Part shown: piece after piece, positions 7,626 through 15,828 of the stretch
How positions within the stretch are numbered: the first letter of the stretch is position 1
How the letters are laid out: each line of letters opens with the position of its first letter
Assembly (NCBI GenBank): GCA_009392075.1
Contig: VFHG01000212.1
Span: forward strand, 1 to 16,677
Source: SAR202 cluster bacterium
Lineage (GTDB): Bacteria > Chloroflexota > Dehalococcoidia > UBA3495
Direction: 5' to 3'
Length of the DNA: 16,677 nucleotides
The notes under the pieces: generated by a model
What the model saw: the letters and a program-made list of their open reading frames with translations, nothing else
Database searches by the model: none
Told to the model about the DNA's origin: nothing
Made by a program: the position numbers and the translations under genes

Positions 7626-7654
7626 TTGACGCTAAAGTGGGGTGCAACTATCAT
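7626..7654 (+). promoter_or_regulatory. Promoter of the DUF1445-DUF4392 genes
   Basis: TTGACG (7626-7631), a 17-nt spacer and TATCAT (7649-7654) give a good sigma-70-type promoter. Transcription would begin near 7661, about 31 nt before the ATG at 7692. It is divergent from the regulator's promoter about 60 nt away, an arrangement that would let the regulator act on both. Confidence 0.6.
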
Positions 7655-7691
7655 GGCGGTACCGCTGTGGCGCCCGTTAGGGAGTGAAGTT

Positions 7692-8486
7692 ATGAGCACG
7701 CAGACCATCTATGGTTCCGCCCAAGAAGTCCGGCAGCAGATCCGCTCGAATGCCTGGCGAGGCATCACCTCCGGAGTTGCGCCGGGCCACGTCCAGGCCA
7801 ACCTGGCCATTCTCCCCAAGGACCTTGCATTCGACTTTCTGCTGTTCTGTCAACGCAATCCCAAGCCATGCCCACTGCTTGAGGTGATTGAGCCAGGTAA
7901 GATCGAGCCTGTTATCACAACTCCCGGTGCGGACATTCGGACCGACGCCTCCGGGTACCGCATCTACGAGAACGGCCAGCTCACCGCCGAAGTAGACACC
8001 ATCGTCGACTACTGGCGCAACGACCTGGTCTCCTTTTTGTTAGGTTGCAGCTTCTCCTTCGAGACGGCCATGGTGGAAGCGGGAATCCCTCTTCGGCACC
8101 AACAGACTGGCAACAACGTGGCCATGTATATCACCAACATACAGACCACTCCCGCCGGCATGTTCTCGGGCCCGATGGTGGTTAGCATGCGGCCGGTGAA
8201 ACGGGAACAGGTGGTGCGGGCGGTGCAGGTGACGTCCCGGTTCCCATCCACCCACGGCGCCCCGATACATATCGGCACCCCCCGCGACATCGGGATCACG
8301 GACATCTCACGGCCCGACTTCGGGGACTCGGTGGAAATCAAGGACGACGAGGAGCCGGTGTTCTGGGCCTGCGGCGTTACACCTCAGGCGGTGGCTCTGA
8401 ACTGCAAACCGCCGCTGATGATTACCCACGCTCCCGGCCGGATGTTCATCACAGACGGGAGAGACGCCGATTACGCGGTTTTATAG
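7692..8486 (+). CDS. DUF1445/UPF0317 family protein (putative hydro-lyase; D-glutamate cyclase N-terminal-half homologue)
   Basis: A 264-residue protein matching the DUF1445 family, annotated as putative hydro-lyase. Seen: the SGVAPGHVQAN block (27-37), NPKPCPLLEV (56-65), LGCSFSFETAM (117-127), QQTGNNVAMY (137-146) and THAPGRMFITD near the C-terminus. The start ATG has GGAG 7 nt upstream and lies just downstream of a good promoter; an earlier in-frame start at 7626 lies on the -35 box and is rejected. In the vertebrate mitochondrial enzyme DGLUCY, a DUF1445 region and a DUF4392 region are fused, and the protein converts D-glutamate to 5-oxo-D-proline. Here the same two parts are consecutive genes. 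Whether the bacterial pair has that activity is inference. Confidence 0.9.
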   Translation: MSTQTIYGSAQEVRQQIRSNAWRGITSGVAPGHVQANLAILPKDLAFDFLLFCQRNPKPCPLLEVIEPGKIEPVITTPGADIRTDASGYRIYENGQLTAEVDTIVDYWRNDLVSFLLGCSFSFETAMVEAGIPLRHQQTGNNVAMYITNIQTTPAGMFSGPMVVSMRPVKREQVVRAVQVTSRFPSTHGAPIHIGTPRDIGITDISRPDFGDSVEIKDDEEPVFWACGVTPQAVALNCKPPLMITHAPGRMFITDGRDADYAVL

Positions 8487-8524
8487 CTGACAGCTATCAG
8501 CTTTCAGCGATCGGGGGAGACGAT

Positions 8525-9370
8525 TTGGACGAAAGTATCGAAGATATCATCCTGTCTCAGGACAAGCGGGGAATGCTGGCCTTGCGGCCTCATCTTCCCG
8601 ACGACTACTGCTCTCAAGCTGCCCAGTTCATCATAGATCATCCAGGCGGCGTGATAATCGTCACCGGCTTCTATGTCGTGATGGCCGGAAAGCCGGAGAC
8701 CGACGGGCCGCCCGGAGCCATAGCCATCGGCGAGGCGCTGAAGGGCTTGGGCCGCACAGTAACCTACGTCAGTGACGAGTACACCACTCCGGTGTTGCGT
8801 AAGTACGCCAACGGTTCCGATGTGATCGATTTTCCCATCGACGGAATCGAGCCCAGCAAGGAACATGCCAAGGGCATCCTGGAGCGGGTCAAGCCTTCTC
8901 TGCTGATCTCCATCGAACGCTGCGGCCGCACCAGGGACGACACCTACCTGAACATGCGGTACGTCGATATCTCGCCCAACACCGCCCGCCTAGACTACCT
9001 CTTCGACTCTGACATCTCTTCGGTTGGAATCGGCGACGGGGGCAACGAGATCGGCATGGGAAACCTAGCCGAGGTGATACCGACGGTGGATTCCCTGCCC
9101 GACTATCCTGCTGTGAACCAGGTCGACCGGCTGGTCATCGCCAGTGTGTCCAACTGGGGCGGGTACGGCTTGGTGGCGGCGATGTCCCAGATATCCGGAA
9201 AGAAACTGCTTCCCACGGTTGAGTCCGAGACCGCCATGCTCCACGGCATGATCGAAGCCGGCGTGGTGGACGGCACAACCGGCGACGCCGTTCCCACGGT
9301 GGACAATTTCTCAGCCGAAGAGAACGGGGCGCTGTTGGCTCGGCTGCACCGGGTGGTGGATGGCGGGTAA
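8525..9370 (+). CDS. DUF4392 family protein (D-glutamate cyclase C-terminal-like)
   Basis: A 281-residue protein starting at a TTG with GGGGGAG 5 nt upstream. It matches DUF4392: ETDGPPGAIAIGEAL (58-72), SIERCGR (129-135) and the Gly-rich GIGDGGNEIGMGN (168-180), the strongest family block and a likely ligand or active-site loop. No membrane segment is seen. It lies 38 nt after the DUF1445 gene; the two are almost certainly co-transcribed and together mirror the domain order of DGLUCY. The short spacer holds small CAGC/CTGA inverted repeats but no terminator. A D-glutamate or related D-amino-acid lactam role is a family-based inference. Confidence 0.9.
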   Translation: MDESIEDIILSQDKRGMLALRPHLPDDYCSQAAQFIIDHPGGVIIVTGFYVVMAGKPETDGPPGAIAIGEALKGLGRTVTYVSDEYTTPVLRKYANGSDVIDFPIDGIEPSKEHAKGILERVKPSLLISIERCGRTRDDTYLNMRYVDISPNTARLDYLFDSDISSVGIGDGGNEIGMGNLAEVIPTVDSLPDYPAVNQVDRLVIASVSNWGGYGLVAAMSQISGKKLLPTVESETAMLHGMIEAGVVDGTTGDAVPTVDNFSAEENGALLARLHRVVDGG

Positions 9371-9382
9371 CCAACTTCGCTT

Positions 9383-9481
9383 TTTTGTCACCCCGAGCGC
9401 TAGGGTGGGGTCTCTTTGCTTTGGTTGAACATTTTGATGCTCGGCAAGGAGATTCCTCAGCTGACGCTCGGAATGACAAAA
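9383..9481 (+). repeat. Palindromic intergenic repeat, copy 1
   Basis: An imperfect inverted repeat of about 99 bp. The left arm (9383-9414) starts TTTTGTCACCCCGAGCG and ends GGGGTCTC; the right arm (9449-9481) starts GAGATTCC and ends CGCTCGGAATGACAAAA. It lies directly after the DUF4392 stop and shares a 72-bp core (9407-9478) with the copy at 10409-10480. There is no coding capacity; it looks like a REP- or MITE-type non-autonomous element. As RNA it would fold into a long hairpin. Confidence 0.75.
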
Positions 9482-9534
9482 TAGCTGCGAGGCGAACGAT
9501 AACGAAACAGACCGAATTCTAGGAGACGTTAAGA

Positions 9535-10353
9535 ATGTTGATCGTAGACGCCCAGGTGCATCTCTGGGCCAACCATATTCCGGGCAATCCCGGCCACCGG
9601 CAGATTCCCGATTTCACCGCTGACGACCTGCTTAAAGAGATGGATGAGGGCGGCATCAACGCCGCAATCATCCACCCGCCCAGTTGGGACCCGGAATCGG
9701 ATTCTTTGGCCTTGGATGCGGCCAAGGCGCACCCCAACCGTCTTTCCATCCTCGGGAAGATCCCTCTGGACAAACCCGAAAGCCACTCTTTGGTTGACGG
9801 ATGGTTGGGCCAACCGGGCATGCTGGGCTTCCGGTTCAGCTTCACCCAGCCTCACCAGGCAACCTGGCCCAAGGACGGCACCATGGAATGGGTCTGGCCG
9901 GAGGCGGAGCGGTTGGGCATTCCCATCGCATTGATGGCGTCCAATTACATGTCCATGGTCGCCCCAATAGCGGAGAAATACCCGAAGCTGAAGCTGATCG
10001 TCGACCACCTGGGCCGGGTCGGCGGCACGACCGACGCCGAATGCTTCGCTTCCCTGCCGGAGATGTTGGCCTTGGCCAAGTACCCCAACGTGGCGATCAA
10101 GGCCACCGGCGCGCCCAGCTATTCCAGCGGGTCATACCCGTTCAGCAGCATCCACGACTACCTGCACCAAATCTACGACGCGTTCGGTCCGGAGCGCATG
10201 TTCTGGGGCACCGACATCACCCGCATGCCATGCTCTTGGAAACAATGTGTGACCATGTTCACCGAAGAACTGCCCTGGCTCTCCGAGTCCGACAAGGAGT
10301 TGATCATGGGTAAGGCCGTCTGCAACTTCTTGGGATGGGATATTACGGAGTAG
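9535..10353 (+). CDS. Amidohydrolase-family TIM-barrel metal-dependent hydrolase
   Basis: A 272-residue protein of the amidohydrolase 2 type (COG2159/COG3618-like). Seen: the N-terminal metal site DAQVHLW (D5, H9; the first His of the usual HxH is Gln7, as in several relatives), a mid-barrel VDHLGR (H158), and FWGTDITR with the catalytic-type Asp227. The C-terminal GKAVCNFLGW is the usual family ending. The ATG has AGGAG about 9 nt upstream. Relatives act as lactonases, decarboxylases or hydrolases of cyclic compounds; the substrate cannot be read from sequence. It follows the D-glutamate-cyclase-like pair after 164 nt that contains a palindromic repeat, so co-transcription is possible but not certain. 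A second copy of the repeat and then a terminator follow. Confidence 0.9.
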   Translation: MLIVDAQVHLWANHIPGNPGHRQIPDFTADDLLKEMDEGGINAAIIHPPSWDPESDSLALDAAKAHPNRLSILGKIPLDKPESHSLVDGWLGQPGMLGFRFSFTQPHQATWPKDGTMEWVWPEAERLGIPIALMASNYMSMVAPIAEKYPKLKLIVDHLGRVGGTTDAECFASLPEMLALAKYPNVAIKATGAPSYSSGSYPFSSIHDYLHQIYDAFGPERMFWGTDITRMPCSWKQCVTMFTEELPWLSESDKELIMGKAVCNFLGWDITE

Positions 10354-10387
10354 GGTTGGAGTTGAATGCCATCCCCTACGCTCTTCC

Positions 10388-10480
10388 CCGTGTTTGAACA
10401 CGGAGCGAGGGGTCTCATTGCTTTGGTGGAACATGTTGATGCTGGCAATGAGATTCCCCGTCTAGCGCCTCGGAATGACA
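10388..10480 (+). repeat. Palindromic intergenic repeat, copy 2, with altered left arm
   Basis: The core 10409-10480 is the same length (72 bp) and orientation as 9407-9478 and mostly identical. The outer left arm that should mirror the right-arm end (GAATGACA) is missing; in its place is a small palindrome CCGTGTT-TG-AACACGG (10388-10403). Copies 1 and 2 thus flank the amidohydrolase gene as direct repeats. Confidence 0.7.
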
Positions 10481-10484
10481 GATG

Positions 10485-10533
10485 AAGAACAAAGATGGCA
10501 TGTCGATTGTATCGGGATGCCATCTTTGTTTTT
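10485..10533 (+). terminator. Rho-independent terminator of the plus-strand genes
   Basis: A perfect 14-bp inverted repeat, AACAAAGATGGCAT (10488-10501) and its complement (10517-10530), with a 15-nt loop. The right arm ends in a T-run reaching 10533, and the stem can extend by three more pairs including one G-U. It lies between the amidohydrolase and convergent uvrB (stop at 10582), and may slow transcription from both sides. Confidence 0.8.
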
Positions 10534-10581
10534 AGTTTCTTGCCGTAGGTGAAAAAGAGCCGCGAATTGGGAAGGGCTGAC

Positions 10582-12711
10582 CTACGCCGGCTCTTCTTCC
10601 GGCGCGGCTATGTCTTCGAGCATAAGGTCTCCTGGGCCGATGATCTTTTCCTCCAGGGCTAGGAGACGGCGGAGCTCAAATATCTCGTCGCGAAACTGGG
10701 CGGCTTTCTCAAACTGGAGACTCTTGGCCGACTCTTTCATCTGCACTTCCAGGTCCTTGACAACCCTGAACATGTCGGTGCGGGACATCTCTTTGCGCAC
10801 CACGTTGTAGCGGTTCCGGCTTTCAGCGATGGCCTTGATGCCTTCGGTGATGTCGTGGACCTCTTTCTGGATGCTCTGAGGCTCGATGCCGTGCTGCTTG
10901 TTGTGCTCGGCCTGAATTGTCCGGCGGCGGTTGGTCTCGTCGATGGCCCGCTTCATGGAATCGGTCATCCGGTCGGCGTACATGATGACGTGGCCGTTGG
11001 CATGGCGGGCCGCCCGGCCGATGGTCTGGACCATGGAGGTCTCGGAACGCAGGTAGCCCTCTTTGTCTGCGTCCAAGATGGCCACCAGACTCACTTCAGG
11101 CAGGTCCAAGCCCTCCCGCAGCAGGTTGATGCCCACTATGACGTCGTAAACGCCCATGCGTAGGTCCCGCAGTATCTCGATGCGGTCCAGGGTCTGGATG
11201 TCTGAGTGCAGGTAAGTGTTGCGGATGCCCATCTCCGATAGATAGTCGGCCAGTTCTTCGGCCATCCGCTTGGTGAGCGTCGTGACCAGAATCCGTTCGG
11301 ATTTTTCCACTCGTTCTTTTATCTGCTGCAGGAGGTCGTCTATCTGGCCTTCGGTAGGTTTGACCTCTAGCGTTGGGTCCAGCAATCCCGTCGGCCGGAT
11401 GACCTGTTCCACCACTGACCTGCTGTTCTGCAGCTCGAAGGATCCGGGCGTGGCCGAGACGTAGACGACCTGGTTGATGTGTTCCTCGTACTCTTCGAAG
11501 TTCAGGGGCCGGTTGTCCAAGGCCGATGGCAGCCTGAAGCCAAAGTCCACCAGGGTGGTCTTCCGAGAGATGTCACCCCGGTACATGCCTCGGACCTGGG
11601 GCAGCGTCATGTGCGACTCGTCCACAAACATCAGGTAGTCGTCAGGGAAGTAGTCCAGCAACGTCCAGGGGGCGCTTCCCGGGGGCCGCTGGGACAGGTG
11701 GCGGGCGTAGTTCTCCACACCTGAACAGAACCCGGTCTCTTGCATCATCTCCAAGTCATAGTGGGTCCGGCTTTCCAACCGGGCGGCCTCCAGTATCTTG
11801 CCGGAGTCCTTCAGCTCTTTAAGACGCCATTCCAGTTCTTCCCGGATGCTGACAACGGCCAACTCCATCTTCTCTTTGGACGTGACGAAGTGATTGGCCG
11901 GATAGATGGACACCTTCGCGAGGTCAGCCAAGACCTCACCGGTCAGCGGGTCCACCTGAACGATACGCTCCACGTCATCACCGAAGAACTGTATTCGCAC
12001 GGCAGCTTCTTCGTAGGCAGGCACCAACTCCAAGGTATCGCCACGGATCCGGAATTTGGCCCTGGCTAGGTCCATGTCATTGCGTTCGTACTGCATGTCC
12101 ACCAATTGGCGGACCAACTGGCTGCGATTGCGGGTCTCACCGACTTTTACCTGGGCCACCAGGTTGAAGTAGTCGTTGGGGTCGCCGAGACCGTAGATGC
12201 AGGAAACAGAGGCGACGATCAGAACATCGCGGCGTGTGAGTAACGAGGTGGTCGACGACAGCCGGAGCTTGTCCAGTTCCTCGTTGACGCTGGAGTCTTT
12301 CTCAATGTAGGTGTCCGACTGAGGGACGTAGGCTTCGGGCTGGTAATAATCGTAGTAGGAAACGAAGTATTCCACCGCGTTGTGGGGGAAAAACTCCTTA
12401 AACTCGGAGGCCAGTTGGGCCGCCAGGGTCTTGTTATGGGCCATGACCAGTGTGGGGCGCTGCACCTGTTGGACGATGTTGGCCATCGTGAAGGTCTTGC
12501 CTGAGCCGGTGACGCCCAGCATGGTCTGACGGGTGGCGCCGTTCTCAACGCCCTCAACCAGGCGTGCTACGGCGGCGGGCTGGTCGCCGGTCATCTCGAA
12601 GTCGGCCACCAACTGGAACTTGCGGTCTTCGGGCTGAACGTCGGGGTTCCAGACCTTCTGGATATCGCTGCCGGCATCGGCCCATTTTTTGCCTCGGGCG
12701 TAGGTTGCCAT
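10582..12711 (-). CDS. uvrB: Excinuclease ABC subunit B
   Basis: The damage-verifying helicase-like subunit of nucleotide excision repair, working with UvrA and UvrC. It has 709 residues, longer than the usual 660-680 because of about 35 extra N-terminal residues. Seen: the Walker A loop GVTGSGKT (66-73), the damage-binding beta-hairpin region [20 protein letters not shown] (119-138), the motif [11 protein letters not shown] of helicase motif VI, and a C-terminal UVR domain (about 650-685) for UvrC contact. The start ATG has GGGGGA about 11 nt upstream and lies about 30 nt from a TATAAT box, so the extended N-terminus is credible, though a start nearer residue 30 cannot be excluded. It follows ruvA after 93 nt in the place where ruvB is often found. 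Confidence 0.97.
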   Translation of the reverse strand: MATYARGKKWADAGSDIQKVWNPDVQPEDRKFQLVADFEMTGDQPAAVARLVEGVENGATRQTMLGVTGSGKTFTMANIVQQVQRPTLVMAHNKTLAAQLASEFKEFFPHNAVEYFVSYYDYYQPEAYVPQSDTYIEKDSSVNEELDKLRLSSTTSLLTRRDVLIVASVSCIYGLGDPNDYFNLVAQVKVGETRNRSQLVRQLVDMQYERNDMDLARAKFRIRGDTLELVPAYEEAAVRIQFFGDDVERIVQVDPLTGEVLADLAKVSIYPANHFVTSKEKMELAVVSIREELEWRLKELKDSGKILEAARLESRTHYDLEMMQETGFCSGVENYARHLSQRPPGSAPWTLLDYFPDDYLMFVDESHMTLPQVRGMYRGDISRKTTLVDFGFRLPSALDNRPLNFEEYEEHINQVVYVSATPGSFELQNSRSVVEQVIRPTGLLDPTLEVKPTEGQIDDLLQQIKERVEKSERILVTTLTKRMAEELADYLSEMGIRNTYLHSDIQTLDRIEILRDLRMGVYDVIVGINLLREGLDLPEVSLVAILDADKEGYLRSETSMVQTIGRAARHANGHVIMYADRMTDSMKRAIDETNRRRTIQAEHNKQHGIEPQSIQKEVHDITEGIKAIAESRNRYNVVRKEMSRTDMFRVVKDLEVQMKESAKSLQFEKAAQFRDEIFELRRLLALEEKIIGPGDLMLEDIAAPEEEPA

Positions 12712-12747
12712 CGTCTAACGCGTCCCCCGCGATTGCTTCGTCAAAAC

Positions 12748-12753
12748 ATTATA
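12748..12753 (-). promoter_or_regulatory. -10 box of a likely uvrB promoter
   Basis: A consensus TATAAT on the minus strand in an AT-rich island within a GC-rich gap, about 37 nt upstream of the uvrB ATG. No convincing -35 lies at 16-18 nt. It suggests uvrB can be transcribed apart from ruvCA. No SOS-box-like palindrome was recognised. Confidence 0.4.
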
Positions 12754-12804
12754 TAAGGGGATGGGGTTTGCCGCACGTCCAGCGTATCAATAGCATGTTT
12801 TTAC

Positions 12805-13386
12805 CTACCGGTTGGCGAACTGCTGCAGGGCTACGCGAATGCGGTCGTCCACCTCTGATTCGGCAGCCACTGCCGGAGTCGCGGCAGCGGCCCTGGCCTC
12901 GGCCGGTGAGTAGCCCAGGGCGGTGAGGGCAGCAATCACTTGGCCGTCGACGTCGCCTGAGAATCCGATCTCCGCGAACTCGGCGTCCTCCAGCTTACCT
13001 TTTAAGTCCAGGATTATTCGACTGGCAGTGCGGTTGCCCACACCCTGTGCCGACGACAAGGCTGTGGTGTCCCCGGTAACGATCGCTGTCTGCAGCCGGG
13101 CTGGGTCGAGGCTGGAGAGCAAGGCTAGTGCGGTCCTCGGACCCACGCCGGAAACGGCGGTGAGCATGCTGAAAAGGCCAAGGGCAGCAGCATCGATGAA
13201 GCCGAAGAGTACCGGCTCGTCGTCACGGATCCGCAGGTGGGTATGCAGGGTGACCTGTGAACCAAGGGCGCCTAGGCCGGAGACAGTGTTGGCCGGAACG
13301 AACACCTGCAGCGTTACTCCGCCGACGCGGACATGGACCCAGTCGGGGCCGGTGGTCTCAAGAGTCCCATGGACGCCTACTATCAT
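12805..13386 (-). CDS. ruvA: Holliday junction branch migration protein RuvA
   Basis: A 193-residue protein of normal family length that binds four-way DNA junctions and loads the RuvB motor. Domains: an N-terminal OB-fold (about 1-63), two helix-hairpin-helix motifs with GVGPRTA (80-86) and GVGNRTA (115-121), and a C-terminal domain (about 147-193) that contacts RuvB. The ATG has an AAGG about 7 nt upstream. It lies 39 nt after ruvC and is probably in one transcript with it. ruvB is not present in the window. Confidence 0.96.
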   Translation of the reverse strand: MIVGVHGTLETTGPDWVHVRVGGVTLQVFVPANTVSGLGALGSQVTLHTHLRIRDDEPVLFGFIDAAALGLFSMLTAVSGVGPRTALALLSSLDPARLQTAIVTGDTTALSSAQGVGNRTASRIILDLKGKLEDAEFAEIGFSGDVDGQVIAALTALGYSPAEARAAAATPAVAAESEVDDRIRVALQQFANR

Positions 13387-13425
13387 CTACACACCTTCAT
13401 CATCGTCACAGCGAGGTTGGGGATT

Positions 13426-13947
13426 TCAGCGTTCCTGCCCCGGCGTAATGATTCGGCCCACAACCACGTGGGCTTGTTCCTGGATCAGATGGCATAAGCC
13501 CACAGCCAAAGCGTCGGCGGCATCGGAATCAGGGATTTCTTTCAGCCCAAGTGTGGCAGTCACAATCTGGCGCATCTGTTCTTTGGAGGCAGCCCCGTAG
13601 TCGGCCACGGCGCTCTTCACCTGGGCGGGGGCGTATTTGAAGATGGGGATGCCCTGACTGGCCGCGCCGATGAAGACTGCGGCCTGGGCTTGGCCGATGG
13701 CCAAGGCCGAACCGGGAAAGCTACGTTCGCCCTTGCCCATAAAAGGTTGTTCCACGGCAACGGCGGTGGGATGGAATATCGCTATAAGGTTGAGGATGTG
13801 GGTGTGGAGTTGATATAACCGTTGTTCCAGTAGCATCTTGCGAGGGAGTGAGATCACACCGTAGTCGTCGGCACGGGGATTGGGGCCATCGCCGATCACG
13901 CCGTATCCCATCTTCAAAGTACCGGGGTCGATCCCCAATATTCCCAT
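13426..13947 (-). CDS. ruvC: Crossover junction endodeoxyribonuclease RuvC
   Basis: The 173-residue resolvase that cuts Holliday junctions. The four acidic metal-binding residues are present: D7 in GIDPGT, E66 in VAVEQPF, and D142 and D145 in the DSDAADA stretch, spaced as in the E. coli enzyme. The ATG has a GGTGG about 5 nt upstream. It ends in a TGA stop, useful as proof that TGA terminates translation in this genome. The 120-nt gap before it, towards yebC, holds a palindromic repeat. Confidence 0.96.
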   Translation of the reverse strand: MGILGIDPGTLKMGYGVIGDGPNPRADDYGVISLPRKMLLEQRLYQLHTHILNLIAIFHPTAVAVEQPFMGKGERSFPGSALAIGQAQAAVFIGAASQGIPIFKYAPAQVKSAVADYGAASKEQMRQIVTATLGLKEIPDSDAADALAVGLCHLIQEQAHVVVGRIITPGQER

Positions 13948-13981
13948 TACACCACCCGTTTACCGTTCGATTGCAGAGTCC

Positions 13982-14041
13982 TTCGACAGGCTCAGGATGA
14001 GCGGTTAGACCACCCAATTCGCTCGTGGTGAGCTTGTCGAA
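13982..14041. repeat. Second type of palindromic repeat between yebC and ruvC
   Basis: Two 22-nt arms, 13982-14003 (starting TTCGACAGGCTCA) and 14020-14041 (ending TGAGCTTGTCGAA), match as inverted repeats at 18 of 22 positions around a 16-nt centre. The sequence differs from the repeats at 9383 and 10388. It would form a hairpin in the yebC-ruvC transcript. The arm sequence is of a kind often seen dispersed in bacterial and metagenomic contigs; that is recollection, not a search. Confidence 0.75.
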
Positions 14042-14067
14042 CCATCCGTATTAATTTTTATTTTTTG

Positions 14068-14832
14068 CTAGGCTTCAGTCTGATAACGTTCCAGGACCTC
14101 CGTGGAAAAATCGGCATTTGTGTAGGCCTTCTGCACGTCGTCCAAATCTTCCAGGGTGTCCAGAAGCCGGAGAGTCTGTTCCGCCTGTTTGTCGTCCAAG
14201 GCGATGGTCGTCTTCGGAACCATAGATAGCTGGGCCGCATCCGGTGGGACGCCTTCATCCTCTAGCGCCTTCTGAACTTTCTGCAACTGGTCGACGGCCG
14301 TGAAAATCTCCAGGAAATCATCCTCCAATTTCACGTCGTCCGCTCCGGCGTCGATGGCAAGCAGAACCAGTTCTTCACCGCGTTCTTCGTCTTTCATCTC
14401 GAGGCCGATCACGCCCAGGTGGTCAAAGTTCCAGGCAACACAGCCGCTTTCACCAAGGTTGCCGCCGCCGCGGCTAAAGGCTGAGCGCACGTCGGACGCG
14501 GTGCGGTTCCGGTTGGTGGTTAAGGCCTGCAAGAGGATTGCGCCGCCTCCGGGCCCGTAGCCCTCGTAGGTGATCTCTTCTAAGGTCTCGCCCTCGGCGC
14601 CTTCGCCGGTGCCGCGTTTTACGGCCCTAGAGATGCTATCTTGGGGCATGTTGGAGCTTTTGGCCTTGTCCAACACCAAGCGGAGGTGGAAGTTCATATC
14701 CGGGTCGGCCCCGCCGCCGTTCTTCACTGCGATCGTAAGTTCACGGCTAATCTTGGTGAACAGGACACCGCGCTTGGCGTCGGCGGCGCCTTTCTGGTGC
14801 TTGATGGTTGACCATTTAGAGTGACCTGACAT
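14068..14832 (-). CDS. yebC: YebC/TACO1 family protein (transcriptional regulator or translation factor)
   Basis: A 254-residue protein of normal length. Seen: the family-defining start MSGHSKWSTIKHQKGAADAKRG, the SNMPQDSISRAVKRGTGE stretch (about 59-76), YEGYGPGGGA (89-98) and TTNRNRTASDVRSAFSRGGG (104-123). YebC proteins were described as DNA-binding regulators, including of ruv genes, and some members help ribosomes through proline-rich stretches; which applies here is unknown. The start has a perfect AGGAGG about 8 nt upstream. It lies upstream of ruvC on the same strand, the arrangement common in bacteria, and has its own promoter. Confidence 0.95.
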   Translation of the reverse strand: MSGHSKWSTIKHQKGAADAKRGVLFTKISRELTIAVKNGGGADPDMNFHLRLVLDKAKSSNMPQDSISRAVKRGTGEGAEGETLEEITYEGYGPGGGAILLQALTTNRNRTASDVRSAFSRGGGNLGESGCVAWNFDHLGVIGLEMKDEERGEELVLLAIDAGADDVKLEDDFLEIFTAVDQLQKVQKALEDEGVPPDAAQLSMVPKTTIALDDKQAEQTLRLLDTLEDLDDVQKAYTNADFSTEVLERYQTEA

Positions 14833-14927
14833 AGTCCCGACCTCCTGAGGAGATAGGCCTGCATAGGTGGCCCGTCATTTCCGCAAGCGCTTGATTCATT
14901 GATTCCAGATGGTGCCTTCCAGCCTCG

Positions 14928-14957
14928 ATTCTAGCACTAGGCCAAAGCAAGGGTCAA
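14928..14957 (-). promoter_or_regulatory. Promoter of yebC-ruvC-ruvA
   Basis: The minus strand shows TTGACC (14952-14957), an 18-nt spacer and TAGAAT (14928-14933). Transcription would start near 14921 and leave a leader of about 88 nt before yebC. It lies just after the rimM stop, so yebC may also be read from the rpsP promoter, as no terminator is visible. Confidence 0.6.
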
Positions 14958-14964
14958 AGCGGTT

Positions 14965-15507
14965 TCAGCGCAGACCTTCGGGCAAATCAACCACCATAAA
15001 CCCAGAATCGATGTCTATCTTGCGCACTACTTTGCTCAGGGCAGGCACCAAGACCTCTTTCTCACCGCCGGTGACCACATACACGTCGTTGCTTCCGGTC
15101 ACCAGGATCTCTGCTACTTCTCCCAGGTCTTCGCCTTCTACCGTGCGGACCTTCAGACCGATGAGTTGGTAGTGAAAAAACTCACCCTCTTCGGCTGATG
15201 GCACGTCGGACTGGTCCACGCAGAGCCAGAGTCCGGACAGGCGCAGGGCCTGATCGCGGTCTCGAAATCCTTGGAACGCGATGATCAACACATCGTTGCC
15301 CTTGGACCCAGTTGTGCGGCTTTTATCTATCCGGTACGTCCGCTTTTCGGGAACGATGCCGTCCTCAGACACGAAGAGCCTAGTGCCCTCGTCGAATCGG
15401 CCTGGAACGTCGCTGGTGGCCTTCACTCGTATCTCGCCCTCAACTCCGTGGGCGCCAATGATACGACCCACGGCCACAAGGCCACGGGGGACGGAAGAAT
15501 CAGACAT
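14965..15507 (-). CDS. rimM: 16S rRNA processing protein RimM
   Basis: A 30S assembly factor that helps mature the 3' (head) domain and binds S19. It has 180 residues, normal length. Seen: the N-terminal RimM domain starting GLVAVGRIIGAHGVEGEIRV (9-28) and a C-terminal PRC-barrel (about 109-175), beginning EFFHYQLIGLKV and including GSNDVYVV and EVLVPAL. The ATG has only a weak Shine-Dalgarno. It lies 48 nt after khpA in the rpsP-khpA-rimM order common in bacteria; trmD, which often follows, is absent here. Confidence 0.95.
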   Translation of the reverse strand: MSDSSVPRGLVAVGRIIGAHGVEGEIRVKATSDVPGRFDEGTRLFVSEDGIVPEKRTYRIDKSRTTGSKGNDVLIIAFQGFRDRDQALRLSGLWLCVDQSDVPSAEEGEFFHYQLIGLKVRTVEGEDLGEVAEILVTGSNDVYVVTGGEKEVLVPALSKVVRKIDIDSGFMVVDLPEGLR

Positions 15508-15555
15508 GGCTGAGTCCAGAAGACGGCAAGGGGCCGGGCCAGGGAGCGGAGGGAG

Positions 15556-15783
15556 TTATACGATTACCAAGACGGCTTGGGAACCGTCTTTTACTGCTGC
15601 CACGCGCAGAAGAACGCGCATGGCCTGGGCAACGCGGCCCTGACGGCCGATAACCTTGCCCTTATCTTCGTCGGCAACTTGGAGCCGAAAGACGGTTCGG
15701 CCGTCTTCGATGGATTCGGTTACTACCACGGCGTCGGGGTCGCTGGCCAACGAACGGGCGATGTACTCAATCAGTTCTTTCAT
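15556..15783 (-). CDS. khpA: KH-domain RNA-binding protein KhpA
   Basis: A 75-residue single-KH protein (YlqC/KhpA family). The RNA-binding GxxG loop is IGRQGR (45-50), preceded by DEDKGKV, and the short length is typical. Homologues pair with KhpB/EloR and affect cell division and elongation in Gram-positive bacteria. Position between rpsP and rimM is a strong supporting context. No clear Shine-Dalgarno precedes the ATG, so translation may depend on coupling with rpsP, whose stop is 45 nt upstream. Confidence 0.92.
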   Translation of the reverse strand: MKELIEYIARSLASDPDAVVVTESIEDGRTVFRLQVADEDKGKVIGRQGRVAQAMRVLLRVAAVKDGSQAVLVIV

Positions 15784-15828
15784 ATGATTTTCAGTGGTGC
15801 GGGGAAGAGGTTAAGTCCTAGAACGCTG

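Noticed and set aside
7519..7647. A 43-residue N-terminal extension of the winged-helix regulator from the ATG at 7647
   Set aside because: It would contain the extended -10 promoter and run into the divergent promoter; the receiver-like fold starts right after the TTG at 7518.
9383..9481. Copy 1 of the repeat as a simple terminator or a CRISPR remnant
   Set aside because: It lacks a terminal T-run after the right arm and has related copies elsewhere in the same orientation; there is no array of short direct repeats with spacers.
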